Notes: generated by a model from the letters alone, not told the origin. Counted from the stretch's first letter, positions 14,652 through 27,315 are shown. The stretch: DNA of 64,000 bases from Cristatella mucedo (GCA_009760855.2 WPIO01000095.1:1-64000); one strand, 5' to 3'. Translations and numbers: made by a program.

Positions 14652-14678
14652 GACTATTAGACTCAAAGTCTAATAGTC
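14652..14678. repeat. Perfect 12-bp inverted repeat (hairpin)
   Basis: GACTATTAGACT, a 3-base loop CAA, then AGTCTAATAGTC, a perfect stem. It is followed by further GACT/AGTC fragments (AACAGTCTAAAAAGACTAG), so a family of short inverted motifs is clustered here just 3' of the TC array. The function is unknown. Confidence 0.85.
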
Positions 14679-15004
14679 GAACAGTCTAAAAAGACTAGTG
14701 AACCTCTAGACCCCATACCTACAGTTCTCCTCTGAGATGCCTAGATTGCACTGCTTAACTGTTATGGTATATTTGTCATTAACCTCAGGTTATATCTCAG
14801 CATCTTCCAAAGTGGCTGCTGTCAGGCCACTTATTATGAAGTCGCCATTAGACGAGGAACACATGAGCAATTTGCACTCAGTTATTCTGCTGCTCTTTCA
14901 CTCGTAGACACCAGCAACACTTTTATATCCAAACTTCAAACCTAGCAAGTTCAAGTAAGGTTTTCGAGGAAATCACTCTACAGAGTCAGCAGTGGTGCGA
15001 GTGT

Positions 15005-15350
15005 ACAACGACCTTTTCAGGAATGCAGACTTAGGCCGAGTCTATCTGCTTGTTCATTCAGATCTGTCGTAAGCTGTCGATGCAAATGATCAAGTCCTTC
15101 ACGACACACCAGCCGTCTCGGCTAGTCATCAGTGCTTTGCAATGTGGCTTAGGCCGTATCTCAGTGGGAGTCTTAGGAGAGTTGATGTCAATGGAAAACG
15201 ATCATCCTTCTGATGAGCCTTTTGAAATATGAGATGCTAAAGGGATCCATTTTAGGTCGGCTCCATTTCACAGTTTATCCTTCTCTCCCTTTCCGATGTA
15301 ATCGTCCTGTCTTCTAGGCTTTCGTGTTTATGCAGACGATACGCCCGGCT
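15005..15350 (+). mobile_element. LINE reverse transcriptase core remnant (CR1/L2-like)
   Basis: Several frames together recall the central reverse transcriptase region of CR1/L2-type non-LTR retrotransposons. A piece reading LRPYLSGSLRRVDVNGKRSS lies near 15150-15205, followed by LKGSILGRLHFTVY near 15240-15280. A VYADDT triad, the catalytic YADD box, is near 15327-15344 in a third frame. Several frameshifts and stops separate the blocks, so it is a dead, old copy. The 3' part of the element is absent after about 15350. Confidence 0.75.
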
Positions 15351-16640
15351 TCCGGTCACTGCCCAGGCAGGTCGTAGCAAGCATAGCCAATACCCCAAGC
15401 TGAGCTGCAGCGACGCCTCTCCGAGCGAGACCGCTTAGTCTGGCGTCGGCTCGCAAGCAGCCAGAGGCGAGGGCTGCTTGACAAGGACTCAGCAGACCTG
15501 CTGCCAGCGCTCTCGCACGCAGAGGCTGCGCACATGCGACACCGGTAGCTCCACTCGACACCGCGCACCATCACAGGGCAACCGGTGCACACAGGCCTGG
15601 TCGCGCTCCTCTCGTTAGCGGCTCGGGGTGCCGTCGTCTCGTCGAGGTGAATGCAATGCGCATTGCCGGCTCGCGACTGGTGTCGCCCGCCATTCGCCCG
15701 TGCCCGACCCACTACCAACGAATGTGGAGAGCCGCTGTGGCACCTTGAGATCTACAGCGAGTGAGCGCCTCTGCACTTCGTGCAGCGGCGCGCTGCCGAT
15801 GTGCTGCGTGGCTGCAAGCCGCGCGCTGCTGCTGCTGTGCGGTCAATGCTTCGTTTTATTCCCGGCGTTAGGTGCTCTCGGCTTCGCAGTTCGGCGGTTG
15901 CACGAACGATGGACAGGGGCGGAGCGGAAGTTTAGTGCTATCCAGTCGCTTCGATAGGGACCGGCAGATTAATCGCCGCCTCCATCTCTCTGCCGTGGGA
16001 ACTGGGCCAGCTCGAGTCATTGGCCCAGTCCTCTCATAGGTATGCAGGACAGGCTAGGCGTGAATGGATGAAGCTGCAAGAGTGGGTCGGAGTGCAGCGC
16101 CACCTGCCTGGTGGCAGGCAGGCGGCGTTGCAGCCTCGGCCCTCGATGACACCCCGGCTTCCGTACCTTGCAATCATGCCCTGCTTCTTGTCCGTGTCAG
16201 CTGACTAATGAGGTCTGCATGCAAAGAAATTGAGTTAGGTGCATTCATGTGACATACGAGCCGTTGCTTTAATCTGCTCAGAGTACCACAAGAGGTACCA
16301 GATCCACCTTGCAAGTTGAGTGCTTACATTTGGTATCCTGCCAACGAAGACCGACGAGTATTCTGGAAGAGCCTGGCTAGGTCACCACAGAGGCAGCTGA
16401 AAATGAATGCTATTTCGGTAGTAAGGAATTCGCACAGATTAAGGCGCCCTGCATCTAAAAAAAGGAAGTCACATTTTTGAGCTTCTTAACGCTCAGAAGT
16501 ACAAAGCAGCAACCCAGACACTTTGGATAAAACTAAAAGTAAAAGGCTTCGATTCTCTTAATTTGTAGTTACTGAATCCACCGTCGTCACGACAACTGCC
16601 AGCACGGCAGCCAGCACCACGACTGCAATTCTCATAGAGA
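15351..16640. other. GC-rich intergenic DNA
   Basis: A GC- and CpG-rich stretch with overlapping open frames on both strands (for example 15356-15718 minus and 15628-15957 plus) and no recognisable domain. I see no supported gene. Confidence 0.45.
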
Positions 16641-16654
16641 AGAGACGGAGACAC

Positions 16655-16898
<244 letters not shown>

Positions 16899-17195
16899 CT
16901 GGAGTCATGTGCGCCGGGCATCTCTGACCCGCCTGCCTAATCGTACGGATGCCAGCTCAGATCGAACCTCGACAAGACAAATCAAGTGACTCTGGCTGAC
17001 ATTGCACCATCCGGGTGGAAGGAGGTGGTTGGGGTGGAAGGCCCATGGCAGCCAATAAGGCAATTACAGTAATTGGCACTGATGGTTGTTATTTGCTCAT
17101 TGCAGTTCCCAGTACACGAATGCTGCAGTGTATGCAGCAGCCAGAGTAGCAGCCTATTAACTATTCAATCTTGGATGCAAGAGGTGCAGGCATTT

Positions 17196-17232
17196 AGGAG
17201 GAGGAGGAGGGGGAGGAGGAGGAGGAGGAGAA
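17196..17232. repeat. (GGA)n tract
   Basis: GGAGGAGGAGG-type purine triplet run of about 35 bases. Confidence 0.9.
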
Positions 17233-17758
17233 TTCGCATGCTGTGCAACTGTACAGTAGCAGTGGATTGAGGAGCTGTCAGACCAATCCTCTATGTACTG
17301 ACATGGCTTTCTCGGTCTTTTTTGGGTGACTGTGCATGGAATAGAAGTCGCTGGGTGCCACTGCCATTGCCACCAAGCCTTGCTACCGCAGAAGCTTAGC
17401 TGGAAAGAGGAGCGCTGGCCACTTTTCTTGTTTGCTTTGTCGTTGGTGGGCCAAGCCCCACACCTGTGTATGCCTGCGCATACGCCATCCCAACAAAAGA
17501 TTGCCACTTGCTGCACAGACTGGGGCAGGAAGAGCTCCTGCAGACCTCGCCAATCAGAACCCATTGTCAGATCTTGTGCCCATCCTTTCCTTTGCCCCGG
17601 GCAGAGCTAGCTTATTGTTATAGGCGTGTGACACTATGTACACTTAAGTGTTGGGCTGCAGGATATTGGTTAAGCCTAGCACAGCCTGCAGCTATTTGCT
17701 GCCGTTCTGCAACTACAGCAATAGCAAACTGTAGCAATATGTATGCACGCGTGCGCCC

Positions 17759-17791
<33 letters not shown>

Positions 17792-17800
17792 TGTGTTTAC
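17759..17800. repeat. (GT)n microsatellite
   Basis: GT repeat of about 40 bases with one TATG interruption. Confidence 0.95.
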
Positions 17801-17939
17801 AAAGTGCCCTCTTTTTTAAACAGGCCAGCAAAGTTAAGTACTACAAGGGACAAGAAGCCTTTTGCTTCTTCGTTTTTATTTCTCTCTATCCCTCCCTCTA
17901 TATCTGAATAGCTATTGATCTATCAAGTTATCTCTCCTT

Positions 17940-17948
17940 CTATCTATC

Positions 17949-18031
<83 letters not shown>
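17940..18031. repeat. (TC)n followed by (TA)n
   Basis: TATCTATCTATT, then TC repeat to about 17994, then TA repeat to about 18031. It directly abuts the 3' end of a reverse-oriented LINE copy. Confidence 0.95.
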
Positions 18032-18035
<4 letters not shown>

Positions 18036-18077
18036 CTACCAATGTCGATCTACCTGCCTGCTTGCCTGTCTATATAT

Positions 18078-18665
18078 GCCTGTCACAGTGTCAGCATGCA
18101 TAAGCACATGAAGGACGAATCACAGGGACCCACGAAATGCTGTCCTAAATAGGTGTGTTTTAAAGTTCTTTTTAAATGTGGTCAAGTCAGGGAATGTTCT
18201 GACGCAAGTCTGAAGTGAGTTCCAGGCTTTGGGAGCATACGAACTAAATGCACGGTCTCCGAAGGATTTGAGGTTTATACGAGGTATTGGTAAACTGTTG
18301 GATTCCGAAAAGCCGGTGGTACGATGCTTGGCCTGGTGGGGGAGTAGATCTGAGAGATAGGGTGGAGCCAAAGACTGAAGTGACCTAAAAGTGAGTGACC
18401 AAACCTTGAAATCGATCCGTACTGCTGCACTCTCTGGCCTCACTCTAGCCATGTGCTGGTGGCTGCACTGCGGCACTCCTGCTGTCGAAGCATGAACATT
18501 GCGGCTCATCGTCACACTCCTGAGTATTATCTGGGGTGATGACCGCCCACACAAGGGCAGCATGACTCTTTTGAGGAAGCTGGAAGCTAGCTGTGACCCG
18601 AATGGTTTCACGTCGATTGCAGGATGAGCACCAATAGTCTGCTCTAAGTTACCTTGAAGTCTCAT
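18078..18665 (-). mobile_element. 5'-truncated CR1/L2-like LINE, ORF C-terminus
   Basis: On the minus strand this encodes the C-terminal end of a LINE polyprotein downstream of the reverse transcriptase. Signature pieces include YLSDLLPHQAKHRTTGFSES, LKSFGDRAFSSYAPKAWNSL and FKKNFKTHLFRTAF, ending in a TGA stop near 18118-18120. A frame shift near the start leaves an unrelated-looking N-terminal part. The same family recurs at 45.4-46.45, 54.66-55.2, 56.04-56.46 and 56.65-57.12 kb. The 3' UTR is cut short at about 18078, where the TA microsatellite begins. Confidence 0.9.
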
Positions 18666-18955
18666 TTGGTGCTAAGCTGCAATGTCCCACTCAAGCCAGG
18701 TGCCCTCCAAAGCCATCGTCTCGGAAACAGGGTTGTTCCTCTCACAGCTGCACTGGAGTTTGCAACCAGCATAGACCTCAGTTCTGTGATGTTAAAGCCA
18801 GCGTAATAGTTTTGACACCCTGTGTTGCCAGGCAACTGCAGTTGGCTTTCTAATGATGCATAGCTCTGTAAAGTGCCTAGAAAGAGAGTCAGTTCTCCGA
18901 GGGTATTATCCACATGTATTATTATTAGTGTTATTATAGCAGGTGAAACCAAATA
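18666..18955 (+). mobile_element. LINE 3' tail fragment
   Basis: From about 18863 the plus strand carries GTAAAGTGCCTAGAAAGAGA, then CAGTTCTCCGAGGG and a TTATTATTAG-type end. This is the diagnostic 3' end of the LINE family in this window. Upstream sequence (18666-18862) is not clearly assigned. Confidence 0.65.
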
Positions 18956-20827
18956 TTTGCACAAAAACAGTCTAGGAGTCTGCAGGTAATTACGCAGTAA
19001 GAGTGTCTGAGGAAGTGAAGGATAAGGCTGCTAATTTTCATGCTTAGCTACCTTTACTGCATCACGAAAGAGTTCTGAACCACTATTAGGTAACTGGTAA
19101 CCGAACAGCTCCACGTGCAGCTAAGTGTAAATTGCACTGGCTTTGCACCGTCATAGACTAGCTGTGGTTTGGTAGCATAGAAGTATGGTAAACTATCAGA
19201 TCGAATGCACCATGGGAATGATGTTAAGAAGTGGCCTGAATGTCGAGTAAGCACACCGGCATGCTTAATATGTCAAGTTATCTACCCTGGTCGATCTGAT
19301 AAACTGCTCTTGAGCGTAAGCATAGTGAATCACATTAGATCTGCTTCGAATGCCAGCCAAGCCAAAATTCAACTTTACTACCGCTTTCATTTCGACTAAT
19401 CCTTTACGGCTCAGTCAGCTATTATTTAGTTAGCACAGCGCATGCGCTGGTACTGCTGCATTGGCAGACCCTCGAGGTTTTCAAGGAAGTGAATAACACT
19501 GGTGGCTGCTCTAAGTAACTCCAGTTAGATTTGATTCCCAAAATCAAAAAGACCCCGTTGCTAGTCTCAGCCGTCATCTAAGTTAACATTTAGCCGATGT
19601 GGATGGTCTTCACAGAGGGCTCCATATTCGGATCGGCTCATTAAGTAACTTCTTATTTGGCTGATTGGTCATCATGAAATATGCCACAACTGCTTCCTTT
19701 ATATCTATCGTCACCGTCGGCTGCAACCACACAGAACAGAGTTCACAGCGTCATTGCAATAGTCCAATCCTCACTCATCACTAGAGTTTCAGTGCTACTA
19801 CTCCTGACGGAGTTGCAGTCAAACAAAAGAAGGTAAGATTGACCTCTAAGCAGAGTGGTATGTATTAAAATGGCATTATGCATGTTATACCAGACTCCTG
19901 GTCATGCTGCCAGCTTTGACATTGCTCCTTCTATCGCTTAGAGTGCATGTTTGCTGTGGTATGTGTTCTGCACAGTTCAGCACTATCTGCACGTTTAGCT
20001 TATACCCACTGGCAGGCAGGAGGTCAAATGTAGAGTAAAATTAACTGCGAATCAAAAAAGCAAGTTCAGTGTATTTATTTTTACGACACAAAATCTATAG
20101 ACCATAAAAAACACTTAGTTGGTAAGTCTCAATGATCACAGCTAAACTTTCTTGAAGAGTAAATGTTGCCAGAGTAGTATGAAAAATAGAACCAACTGAT
20201 GACTGCAATTCAAAACACCTGCTAACTATGCAGTCATGTACAGCACGAACTGGCATTATCTTGCAGCATCGGCATACGAAGCATTAAACGTCAGCCCTCT
20301 CAAATCTCTGCACTGCAATTGCCAGAGTGTGTCATCATTAGTGCCAGACAGAGTCTGTGGCAAAAACCAAAAATGTGTACCCAATCTACATAAAGAAAGC
20401 CAAAAGCTGTACCAAAAATAGATAAAATCTGTGCAAATGTCAAAATCTATGCACAATAAAATTTAATGCTGCTCCCTAAAGTCATGATCTGCAAGAACTT
20501 TAATAGTTAGTCCAATATCGTCGTAGGAGTTCTGCTGCTAGATTCAGTTATAAATAATAAAATTTAGAAGAAATTTGCATCATCTAGGTTCTCAAGAAAG
20601 TTTTATTGAAAATAAAAATAACATAGCAGGCAGGCAATCACACAATAAAAACGATACAAACGTCAAGTACAAATAAATTTATAAAATTGTACCAACAAAC
20701 ATCAAGACTCTTATGTTTTCTGGTATCAGAGAGCGACCCACGAGATTTGAGGCAGGCGTGAGCTCAGTACCTTCTGCCAGTCTTCTACTACATTTTCTCT
20801 GGCAGGGTGAACTGAGTCTTAACAGGG
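18956..20827. other. Intergenic DNA, no feature recognised
   Basis: AT-moderate sequence without recognisable gene, RNA or mobile element. Short open frames on both strands show no domain. Confidence 0.5.
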
Positions 20828-20965
20828 GGGGGGGTAAAGTGCTCCCTCTTCACGATCAAGGATGTGGGTTTGAGCCGTGAAGTGGGTGATCCTTTATTGC
20901 CTACTACAAGGAGGGATGATAGCCTTTAAGGCTCTACTGTGGCTTATACAAATAAGGCTGCTAAA
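20828..20965 (+). mobile_element. tRNA-derived SINE remnant (family A)
   Basis: Contains GTAAAGTGCTCCCTCTTCACG, a degenerate B box GGGTTTGAGCC at about 20867, then GATAGCCTTTAAGGCTCTACTG and AAATAAGGCTGCTAAATCTG. Block order and spacing match the copy at 43.48-43.64 kb. A run of nine or more G residues precedes it. Confidence 0.65.
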
Positions 20966-21608
20966 TCTGAAACAGTCCCAAAGCAGCCAACTGTTTTAGA
21001 ACATGGACGGCAGATAGTTTCACATTAGGCGTGCCTTTTGCTTTCCTTTGGCAGAATTTTGGGCCAGTGCCTTTTCTCAGCGATGGGATGTTTAAAGCAA
21101 ACACGTATAATATATCCAGCAGGCGCTGCACAGGATATGACCTGAACATGTCTGCCGGCTGTTACAGTGTGCCAGCAGTAGTCACAACGGTTCAAATTCA
21201 ACTGTAGCTATTTACTATTGTTGGATTGAACAACAATGGTGGCCTAAACAGCTCTTTCAAAATTCTGATTGAGGTCAGCATCAAGAGCATCGCTCTATAC
21301 TGACTGTTGCACAAACACGATCATCAAAGAGAGCCGACTTTCTACGAGCTCTGATTCAGTCTGGCCTTAGCCATCATCAACTGTGCAGCAAACGTTGGTA
21401 GAATGCAAGCAGCTTGCATAGACAGGTGGCATCACCAGCACGAAGTGCCGTCCCGGCAGTACAGTCCGAACAGCATTGGCGCAACAACCGGAGTATAAAC
21501 ACTTTTTAAAAGTGGTCTCGATGCAAGTTCAAGTTCTTCTGCGAGCCTCTTATACAAAGGCAACGTGAAATTCCCTCATAAGCCTTATGGTCAAGTTCAA
21601 GGTCGTGC

Positions 21609-21609
<1 letters not shown>
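20966..21609. other. Intergenic DNA, no feature recognised
   Basis: Nothing recognisable between the SINE remnant and the following AC array. Confidence 0.5.

Positions 21610-21610
<1 letters not shown>

Positions 21611-21700
<90 letters not shown>
21611..21700. repeat. (AC)n microsatellite
   Basis: About 45 perfect AC units. Confidence 0.98.
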
Positions 21701-21702
<2 letters not shown>

Positions 21703-22433
21703 TCTGCAGTCACTGCCTTCATTCCTCATAAATTCAGTGTCTTTGACACCTAAATAGGAGACGATGATCCATGTCAACATATACATACGATCCTTGTCGA
21801 CCTTGTCACCAACAACTAACTCGAGGATGCCCTCATTGGCTGTGGATGGATATTCATAGCCCAGCGCCACACTGCTGCTCAGCAACTCATGGCTGTGTAG
21901 GTATTCTATCACCAACCAATCAGCAGCCACCAACTCTTTCGGGCCCTACCCTGCCGAGCGCCGCAATGAAAAGGATACGAATATGAGTAAGTGGCAGCCA
22001 ACAGGCGTTCTCCAGCCTTCCCGTGCAGTCAGAAGTGCGTGCCATCGACCTAAGCAGAGAGTGAATGGGATAGTGGCAACGGCTATGCCAAGTGGTAAGA
22101 GCTCATAGCCACTCCACCAGTCTGTGACTCAGAGCAGCAGCGAGCAAGACACCAGCGACTGACCGACCTGCCTGTCTGCCCATGCCCAGAAGACCAGCAG
22201 CTCTTCTTCTGGCTGGACAAATGGGCTTTACTTGTCGAATAGGTATGTGCATGAATACTCTTGCCACGTGACGGCACTCCGCTTGTGTAAATTCCAATGG
22301 TTTCGGATTACAAAGGTTCCAAAGAGGACCCGCTTTTTCTAAACTCTTCATTGCTCTCTCTCTCCCTTGGAAGGTTTTTCTGGGAATGGTGCCAAGTATG
22401 AACATGTATTTCGCAACAGAAGCAAGCATGATA
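21701..22433. other. Intergenic DNA
   Basis: No recognisable gene. The minus-strand frame that crosses into the following hexanucleotide array is held open mainly by the repeat. Confidence 0.5.
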
Positions 22434-22926
22434 CAGCAGCAGGAGTAGCAGCAAGAGCAGCAGGAGCGGCAGGAGCAGGAGCAGCAGGAGCAGCAGGAGC
22501 AGCAGGAGCAGCAGGAGCAGCAGGAGCAGCAGGAGCAGGAGCAGCAGGAGCAGCAGGAGCAGCAGGAGCAGGAGCAGGAGCAGGGAGCAGCAGGAGCAGG
22601 AGCAGCAGGAGCAGGAGCAGGAGCAGGAGCAGCAGGAGCAAGAGCAGCAGGAGCAGCAGGAGCAAGAGTAGCAAGAGCAGCAGGAGCAGCAGGAGCAGTA
22701 GCAGCAGGAGCAGCAGGAGCAGGAGCAGGAGAAGCGGCAAGAGCAGGAGCAGGAGGAGCAGCAGGAGCAAGAGCAACAGGAGCAGGAGCAGGAGTAGCAG
22801 GAGCAGGAGCAGCAGGAGCAGGAGCAGCAGGAGCAGGAGTAGCAAGAGCAGCAGGAGCAGCAGCAGGAGCAGCAAGAGCAGGAGTAGCAAGGAGCAGCAG
22901 GAGCAGCAGCAGGAGCAGGAGCAGCA
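22434..22926. repeat. (AGCAGG)n-type hexanucleotide array
   Basis: About 490 bases of AGCAGG and AGGAGC units with GGAGCA, AAGAGC and AGTAGC variants. Because units are 3 or 6 bases long, several frames stay open, giving Ala/Gly-rich and Ser/Arg-rich frames on plus and Ala/Pro, Ser/Cys and poly-Leu frames on minus. Equal openness in competing frames argues for a repeat array and against a real low-complexity protein. Confidence 0.92.
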
Positions 22927-25718
22927 GCCATGCGGAAGTTAAGCCTAGCTGCCCTGGGTTGTGTGACCAGCTGACCAGCATCTCCTATTGCAGTCCCTCT
23001 CTGCTCTAGTTACCATTGTGCCCAAGTTCCAGCTCTCCCGGTCGGTCTGCTTGCTTACCAGCCCGGCTTGTGCAGTGGAGACCACTCAAGCTCAGCAATC
23101 TCTGTGAGCCCTTTCGTGTCAGCCAGCTTGCCGGCAATGCTCGTGAGCTCTAGCCGACCGAACCCTGACTGAGAAATGCCGACCCTAGCGCCCCCGAAGT
23201 GCCCCACCGATATTTTGCTGGAGCCTCCCAGGGAGTTGCTTTATGGGTGCCACAAAGCGGCACCAGCCTGTGGTGGCGCAGTGCCGTTTGTGGACCTATC
23301 TTCAGATTCCCAATATGTAGTTGGGTAGACTGGTTATGCTGATTGGTGGCAGAGGAGAGGAGGACGGGAGTGGAGGGGAGTGGAAGGGGATAGCTTGGCA
23401 GCTTAAGCAGCCAATGTTCTAGTGCATTATTGGGGCAGCCAGGAACATCTAGCCCTTGGTAATCCTTTTCCTCTTAACCAGATAGCTAAAGCTCAACCTT
23501 GATGCTGGGGCTTCAGGGCTGTGTGAGGGAATATCTGGGCGTGAGTCTATGAAAGGAGCTCGATTTGTTGATATCGAAAACGGGTCTGTAATCGTGAGTG
23601 GAGGATCACAGATTACAGGGAGTAGGCATGCAGGTCAGGTGAGGCAGCTCTGTTGCACTGAGCTGGTTTCAGCTCGCCCTGAACGAAAGCGGATGCAATG
23701 CCTGGACAAGCATGCACAGATTGATAGAAAGGCAGCAGTGGGATCATTTGCATTGCTTGCACTTTTCGTGCTGGTACGAACGCATTCCTAATTTCGAATT
23801 CCTCCTTCGACGAACTCCTGTAAAGCAGCTCCGCTGCTGCTCGTATACCTGCGGCCGGAACCTCGTGCCTTTCCGTGCGATTAATTCGGTGGCCCCCCCT
23901 TGTCTGCTTTCAGCAGCCAGGCAGTGGCTAGCCGGATTCTTTGGCAGCCATCTTGCTATTTTTTGCATGCCTCCTGGGTGTACTTGGGTGTCGGTGCTCT
24001 CTCGACGTTTGTCGGCGGCCTTTCGGTCTTCGTTGACGGCAAATGGCGAGTGAAACGGCCAGCGTTCGCACGGAAGCTGCCTACGGCTGTCTAGCTACGC
24101 CAAGCCGGTGGCGGTAGCTAGAGCTGCTGCTGCAGCAGCAGTTCATCGCCGCGACCGGAAGTAGCTAGCTGATAGGGCCTCCGGCGTGGCCAGCTAGCCA
24201 GGTTTATACGGCGAGTCTTGCTTTCCTACCTACTCGTGTCCTACTCTGGCCTGCATGCTTGTAGAAAGTTAAAATGGTCAGCCTTCCTCCAAGTCTTGCT
24301 TCCTACTTGCTCTGCCCCCAGAGTGATCATGGAACGATTGCTTTTGTTAGGGAGGTAAGAGATGGCACTCAGCGATGAACCTAGGTGTGAATTTTAACCT
24401 TCCAAGATTCTTTTTATTGTCCATCGCCTCACTGTCTGATTCTTGTATGACGAGCTCATAGTTTTCTATAAAGAAGGACTCTCAGGAACACTTCTCTGAT
24501 TTCGGCGGTCGAGTAGTCAGCCACGCTTTTCAAAGCAATAATGAAGCCATAGCATTGACCGCATCTATGATTGATCCTTTTTTAAGTCATGCCTGAGCCT
24601 TGGCTAAGCAGTTGAATCACGCTTGACTTATGGGTCTTCGTTAAGTCTTCCCTAAGTCACGGACTGCCATGACGGTTAGCGACTTATACAACAAAGACCC
24701 AAGCAGGACAGAAGTAGGCAGGGAGCAAGACTCACTGTGTTAACTCGGCTTTAGGCATGGCCTAATATTACCCTATGAGCAAAACCACGGGCAGAGATGT
24801 TGAGTGGATGAAAAGAGTGTATCAGAGAAAATATTGAAACATAAACACTTCTTGAATGGTTTTCTAATTTGATAATTCGTATTGTGTTGCTGCCTGATGA
24901 TCTCGTGGTCTCCTGCGGAACAGCGTCCATTCATAGCGAAGACCAACCATGGAAAATCTTTTCTTACAGCACCGGCCTTTTCTAAACAAATCGCTGCATG
25001 GACCTGAGACTTGCTGGGAGTCCATAAGTTAGTGTGCCGTGAGTAGGGCGACCTAAAAAGTCCATCACTTGGCACAGATACCTCATATATATATATATAT
25101 GTATATGTGTATACCAGAAGAGGACAAACAATGCAGGCTGACAATGAAAATTTTCTTCAGCTGTATCATGAACGCGAAAGTAAGTTAAGAAACATCACAC
25201 GCCTTGAACACGAGCTATGGACATGAAACTCGGGCTACTGCTTCAGGCTGGCGGTGAACGACACCGGTCTCAAAAATGTAGCTAGAGTTCAGGACTATAT
25301 GTTTCTTGCTATCGACTTGTACTTTATTATTAAATATGGTGGCTCAAACTGTACAAATAAATTAGATTTTTGTATATAATTATATAACCGGTCCAGAATA
25401 TCACTTCCTGCATGACAGCACCCCATAGACTTTAAATCATAAACGACTCATTTTCTATGTTTCTCCTTTGGAAAGGTAATTCGTTATCGGTGCATTTTGA
25501 TTCGAATTTGAAAAGTAGTTTTTAACTCCTATTTGCACTTCGAGATGACTTTGTTATCTCGATTGATCAACTAATACAGAGTAAGCGATCTTGCGCTGAC
25601 CCACGAGGCATGCCATGGCTTGGCTCCTGACTCAGCTGCTGCTTCTCATATTCTTTTTGTTGCATGAGATGGAGTCTGTTGGCTACCGATGCCTACCGAA
25701 AGCCGCCCAGGATTTGAG
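22927..25718. other. Intergenic DNA, no gene recognised
   Basis: About 2.8 kb without recognisable coding, RNA or mobile features. A short TA tract lies at about 25085-25106. Open frames at 23549-24094 and 24773-25144 have no identifiable domain. Confidence 0.5.
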
Positions 25719-25800
25719 TGATAATAATAATGATGATACATTTGAGAAAGCGCCCTCAAAAAACCCAATCTCTGTTTAGATACTTTATAGAAAACTGTCC
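25719..25800 (-). mobile_element. LINE 3' tail remnant
   Basis: Minus-strand copy of the family tail. The plus strand reads GATAATAATAATGATGATAC, then AAAGCGCCCTC and CCCAATCTCTGTTTAG, the reverse complement of the CTAGAAAGAGATTAAGTTCT / GAGGGCGCTTT / TTATTATT tail, with substitutions. Confidence 0.65.
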
Positions 25801-26157
25801 TGGATAACACCCACAGCATCTTTGTAGCTTTGTGGAGTTACAGAAAGATACATTACATATCATTATATTACATCTCAGTTTTGCAAAACTCCACAGGAAG
25901 TTGACAATATCAGGATCTGTCCTCACTTTCAAGGGTTAGCCTATGTGCTAAGCTCACCTACAGTTCTAGGTTTAGCAGACCATGACTGTTACCAGCCTTC
26001 TCATCGACATGGTGAGTTCTGTGGTGGTAGTCCACAGTTAGTTTGATACGATATGCAAGCCAATCTGCTAGGGCAGCATGGAATGGGCACAGCTGAGCAA
26101 AGATATATTAAGGAACGTGCATGCTTGTCCACGTGTGCACACTTGGGAACTCACGAG
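25801..26157. other. Intergenic DNA
   Basis: Nothing recognisable. Confidence 0.5.
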
Positions 26158-26342
26158 GACACACACACACACACACACAGGGCACACACACACATACGGG
26201 GCACACACACATACGGGCACACACACACGGGGCACACACACATGGGGCACACACACACACATACACACACACACACACACGGGGCACACACACATACGGG
26301 CACACACACACAAACACACACACACACAGGGCACACACACGT

Positions 26343-26384
<42 letters not shown>

Positions 26385-26438
26385 GGGCACACACGCACAT
26401 ACACACAGACACATCGAAACACACACACATACACATTC
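26158..26438. repeat. (CA)n array with periodic GGG/GGGG interruptions
   Basis: About 280 bases of CA repeat broken by ACGGG, ACGGGG, ATGGGG and ACAGGG units at roughly 12-50 base spacing, for example CACACATACGGGGCACAC. The frames over it (Thr/His on plus, Cys/Val on minus) are repeat artefacts. Confidence 0.95.
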
Positions 26439-26639
26439 CACATATACACTCCCCCTGTTGATTGCTCATTCATAATGTACTTATACTATTATTATCTATA
26501 ACATACTTAGTTCAGAGTAGGGTTTGATCTAAACCAGTGTAGCCCGAGCAGCATATAATTGCATCAGATGCTTAGCTTGCATTGGCTAGTTAAGCTGCAA
26601 CTACTCTACGCTGTAAGATGGGTTTTTGAACCCAAAAAT
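26439..26639. other. Intergenic DNA
   Basis: Nothing recognisable. Confidence 0.5.
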
Positions 26640-27315
26640 TAAATAGTAATTATAAGTTTATGTAGCACTTTATGAGAACTAAATCTCTTTCTAAGCAATT
26701 TGCATATGCCAGGCACTAAGCACGCCTATTGGCTAGTGATAACATGCACAGTGTTAGCACACGGAGGATAATTCACAATGACGGAACGAAAGGTTGTGAG
26801 GAACATGTGCTTTGTGCTTATCAAGGTGCGACACTGGCACTCTTGACCCCATGGCGGCTGTTGCCCTTCTGTAAGCATCGGGGGGGGGGGGGTGGTGGCT
26901 CTTGGAGCTTGGAGATGGGAGTTGGGGGAATGGGATTGAGCTGCCTGGCGTCGACCTGTCGTAGCCTGTTCACTTTCTATTGTGCGGTTGTTGCACGATC
27001 TCGAGTAGTAGCAGGTGGACCCCTCGGGGCAAAGCGGACAGGTTACAACAGGTCCAAGCCAGGCAGCCCAATCCCTTTCTGCTAGCTCGCGCCTCCAACT
27101 GCTAAGACTTAGCCCCATCCCCGGATGTCCACAGAGGGCAACAGTCGCCAGGGGGTGGTCAAGGGCCTCAGCCATCAGGAGGCCGCGGTGGACTTTTAGC
27201 TTCCATTGAAATGTCTTCAAGTCAGGTATATTTCGGCATCTGTCGGGAGTGAGTTCCAGGCTCTGGGAGCATACATATAGCATAACTGAAGATAGGGTGT
27301 CCAAAGGATTTGAGG
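26640..27315 (-). mobile_element. Decayed reverse-oriented LINE copy with internal unrelated segment
   Basis: 26660-26715 reads as the reverse complement of the LINE tail (GTAGCACTTTATGAGAACTA, then AATCTCTTTCTAAGC). 26740-26757 resembles the GCATGCACAGTGTCAGCACG block of the 3' UTR. 27195-27310 matches the reverse complement of the ORF C-terminus (TTCAAGTCAGG, GGGAGTGAGTTCCAGGCT, TGGGAGCATAC, CCAAAGGATTTGAGG). Between them (26760-27190), containing a run of 13 G at 26880-26892, the sequence does not match other copies and may be a later insertion. Confidence 0.7.

Noticed and set aside
22103-22981. A 292-codon Ala/Pro-rich frame resembling an antifreeze- or mucin-like protein
   Set aside because: All frames across the hexanucleotide array are similarly open; there is no signal peptide or conserved flank.
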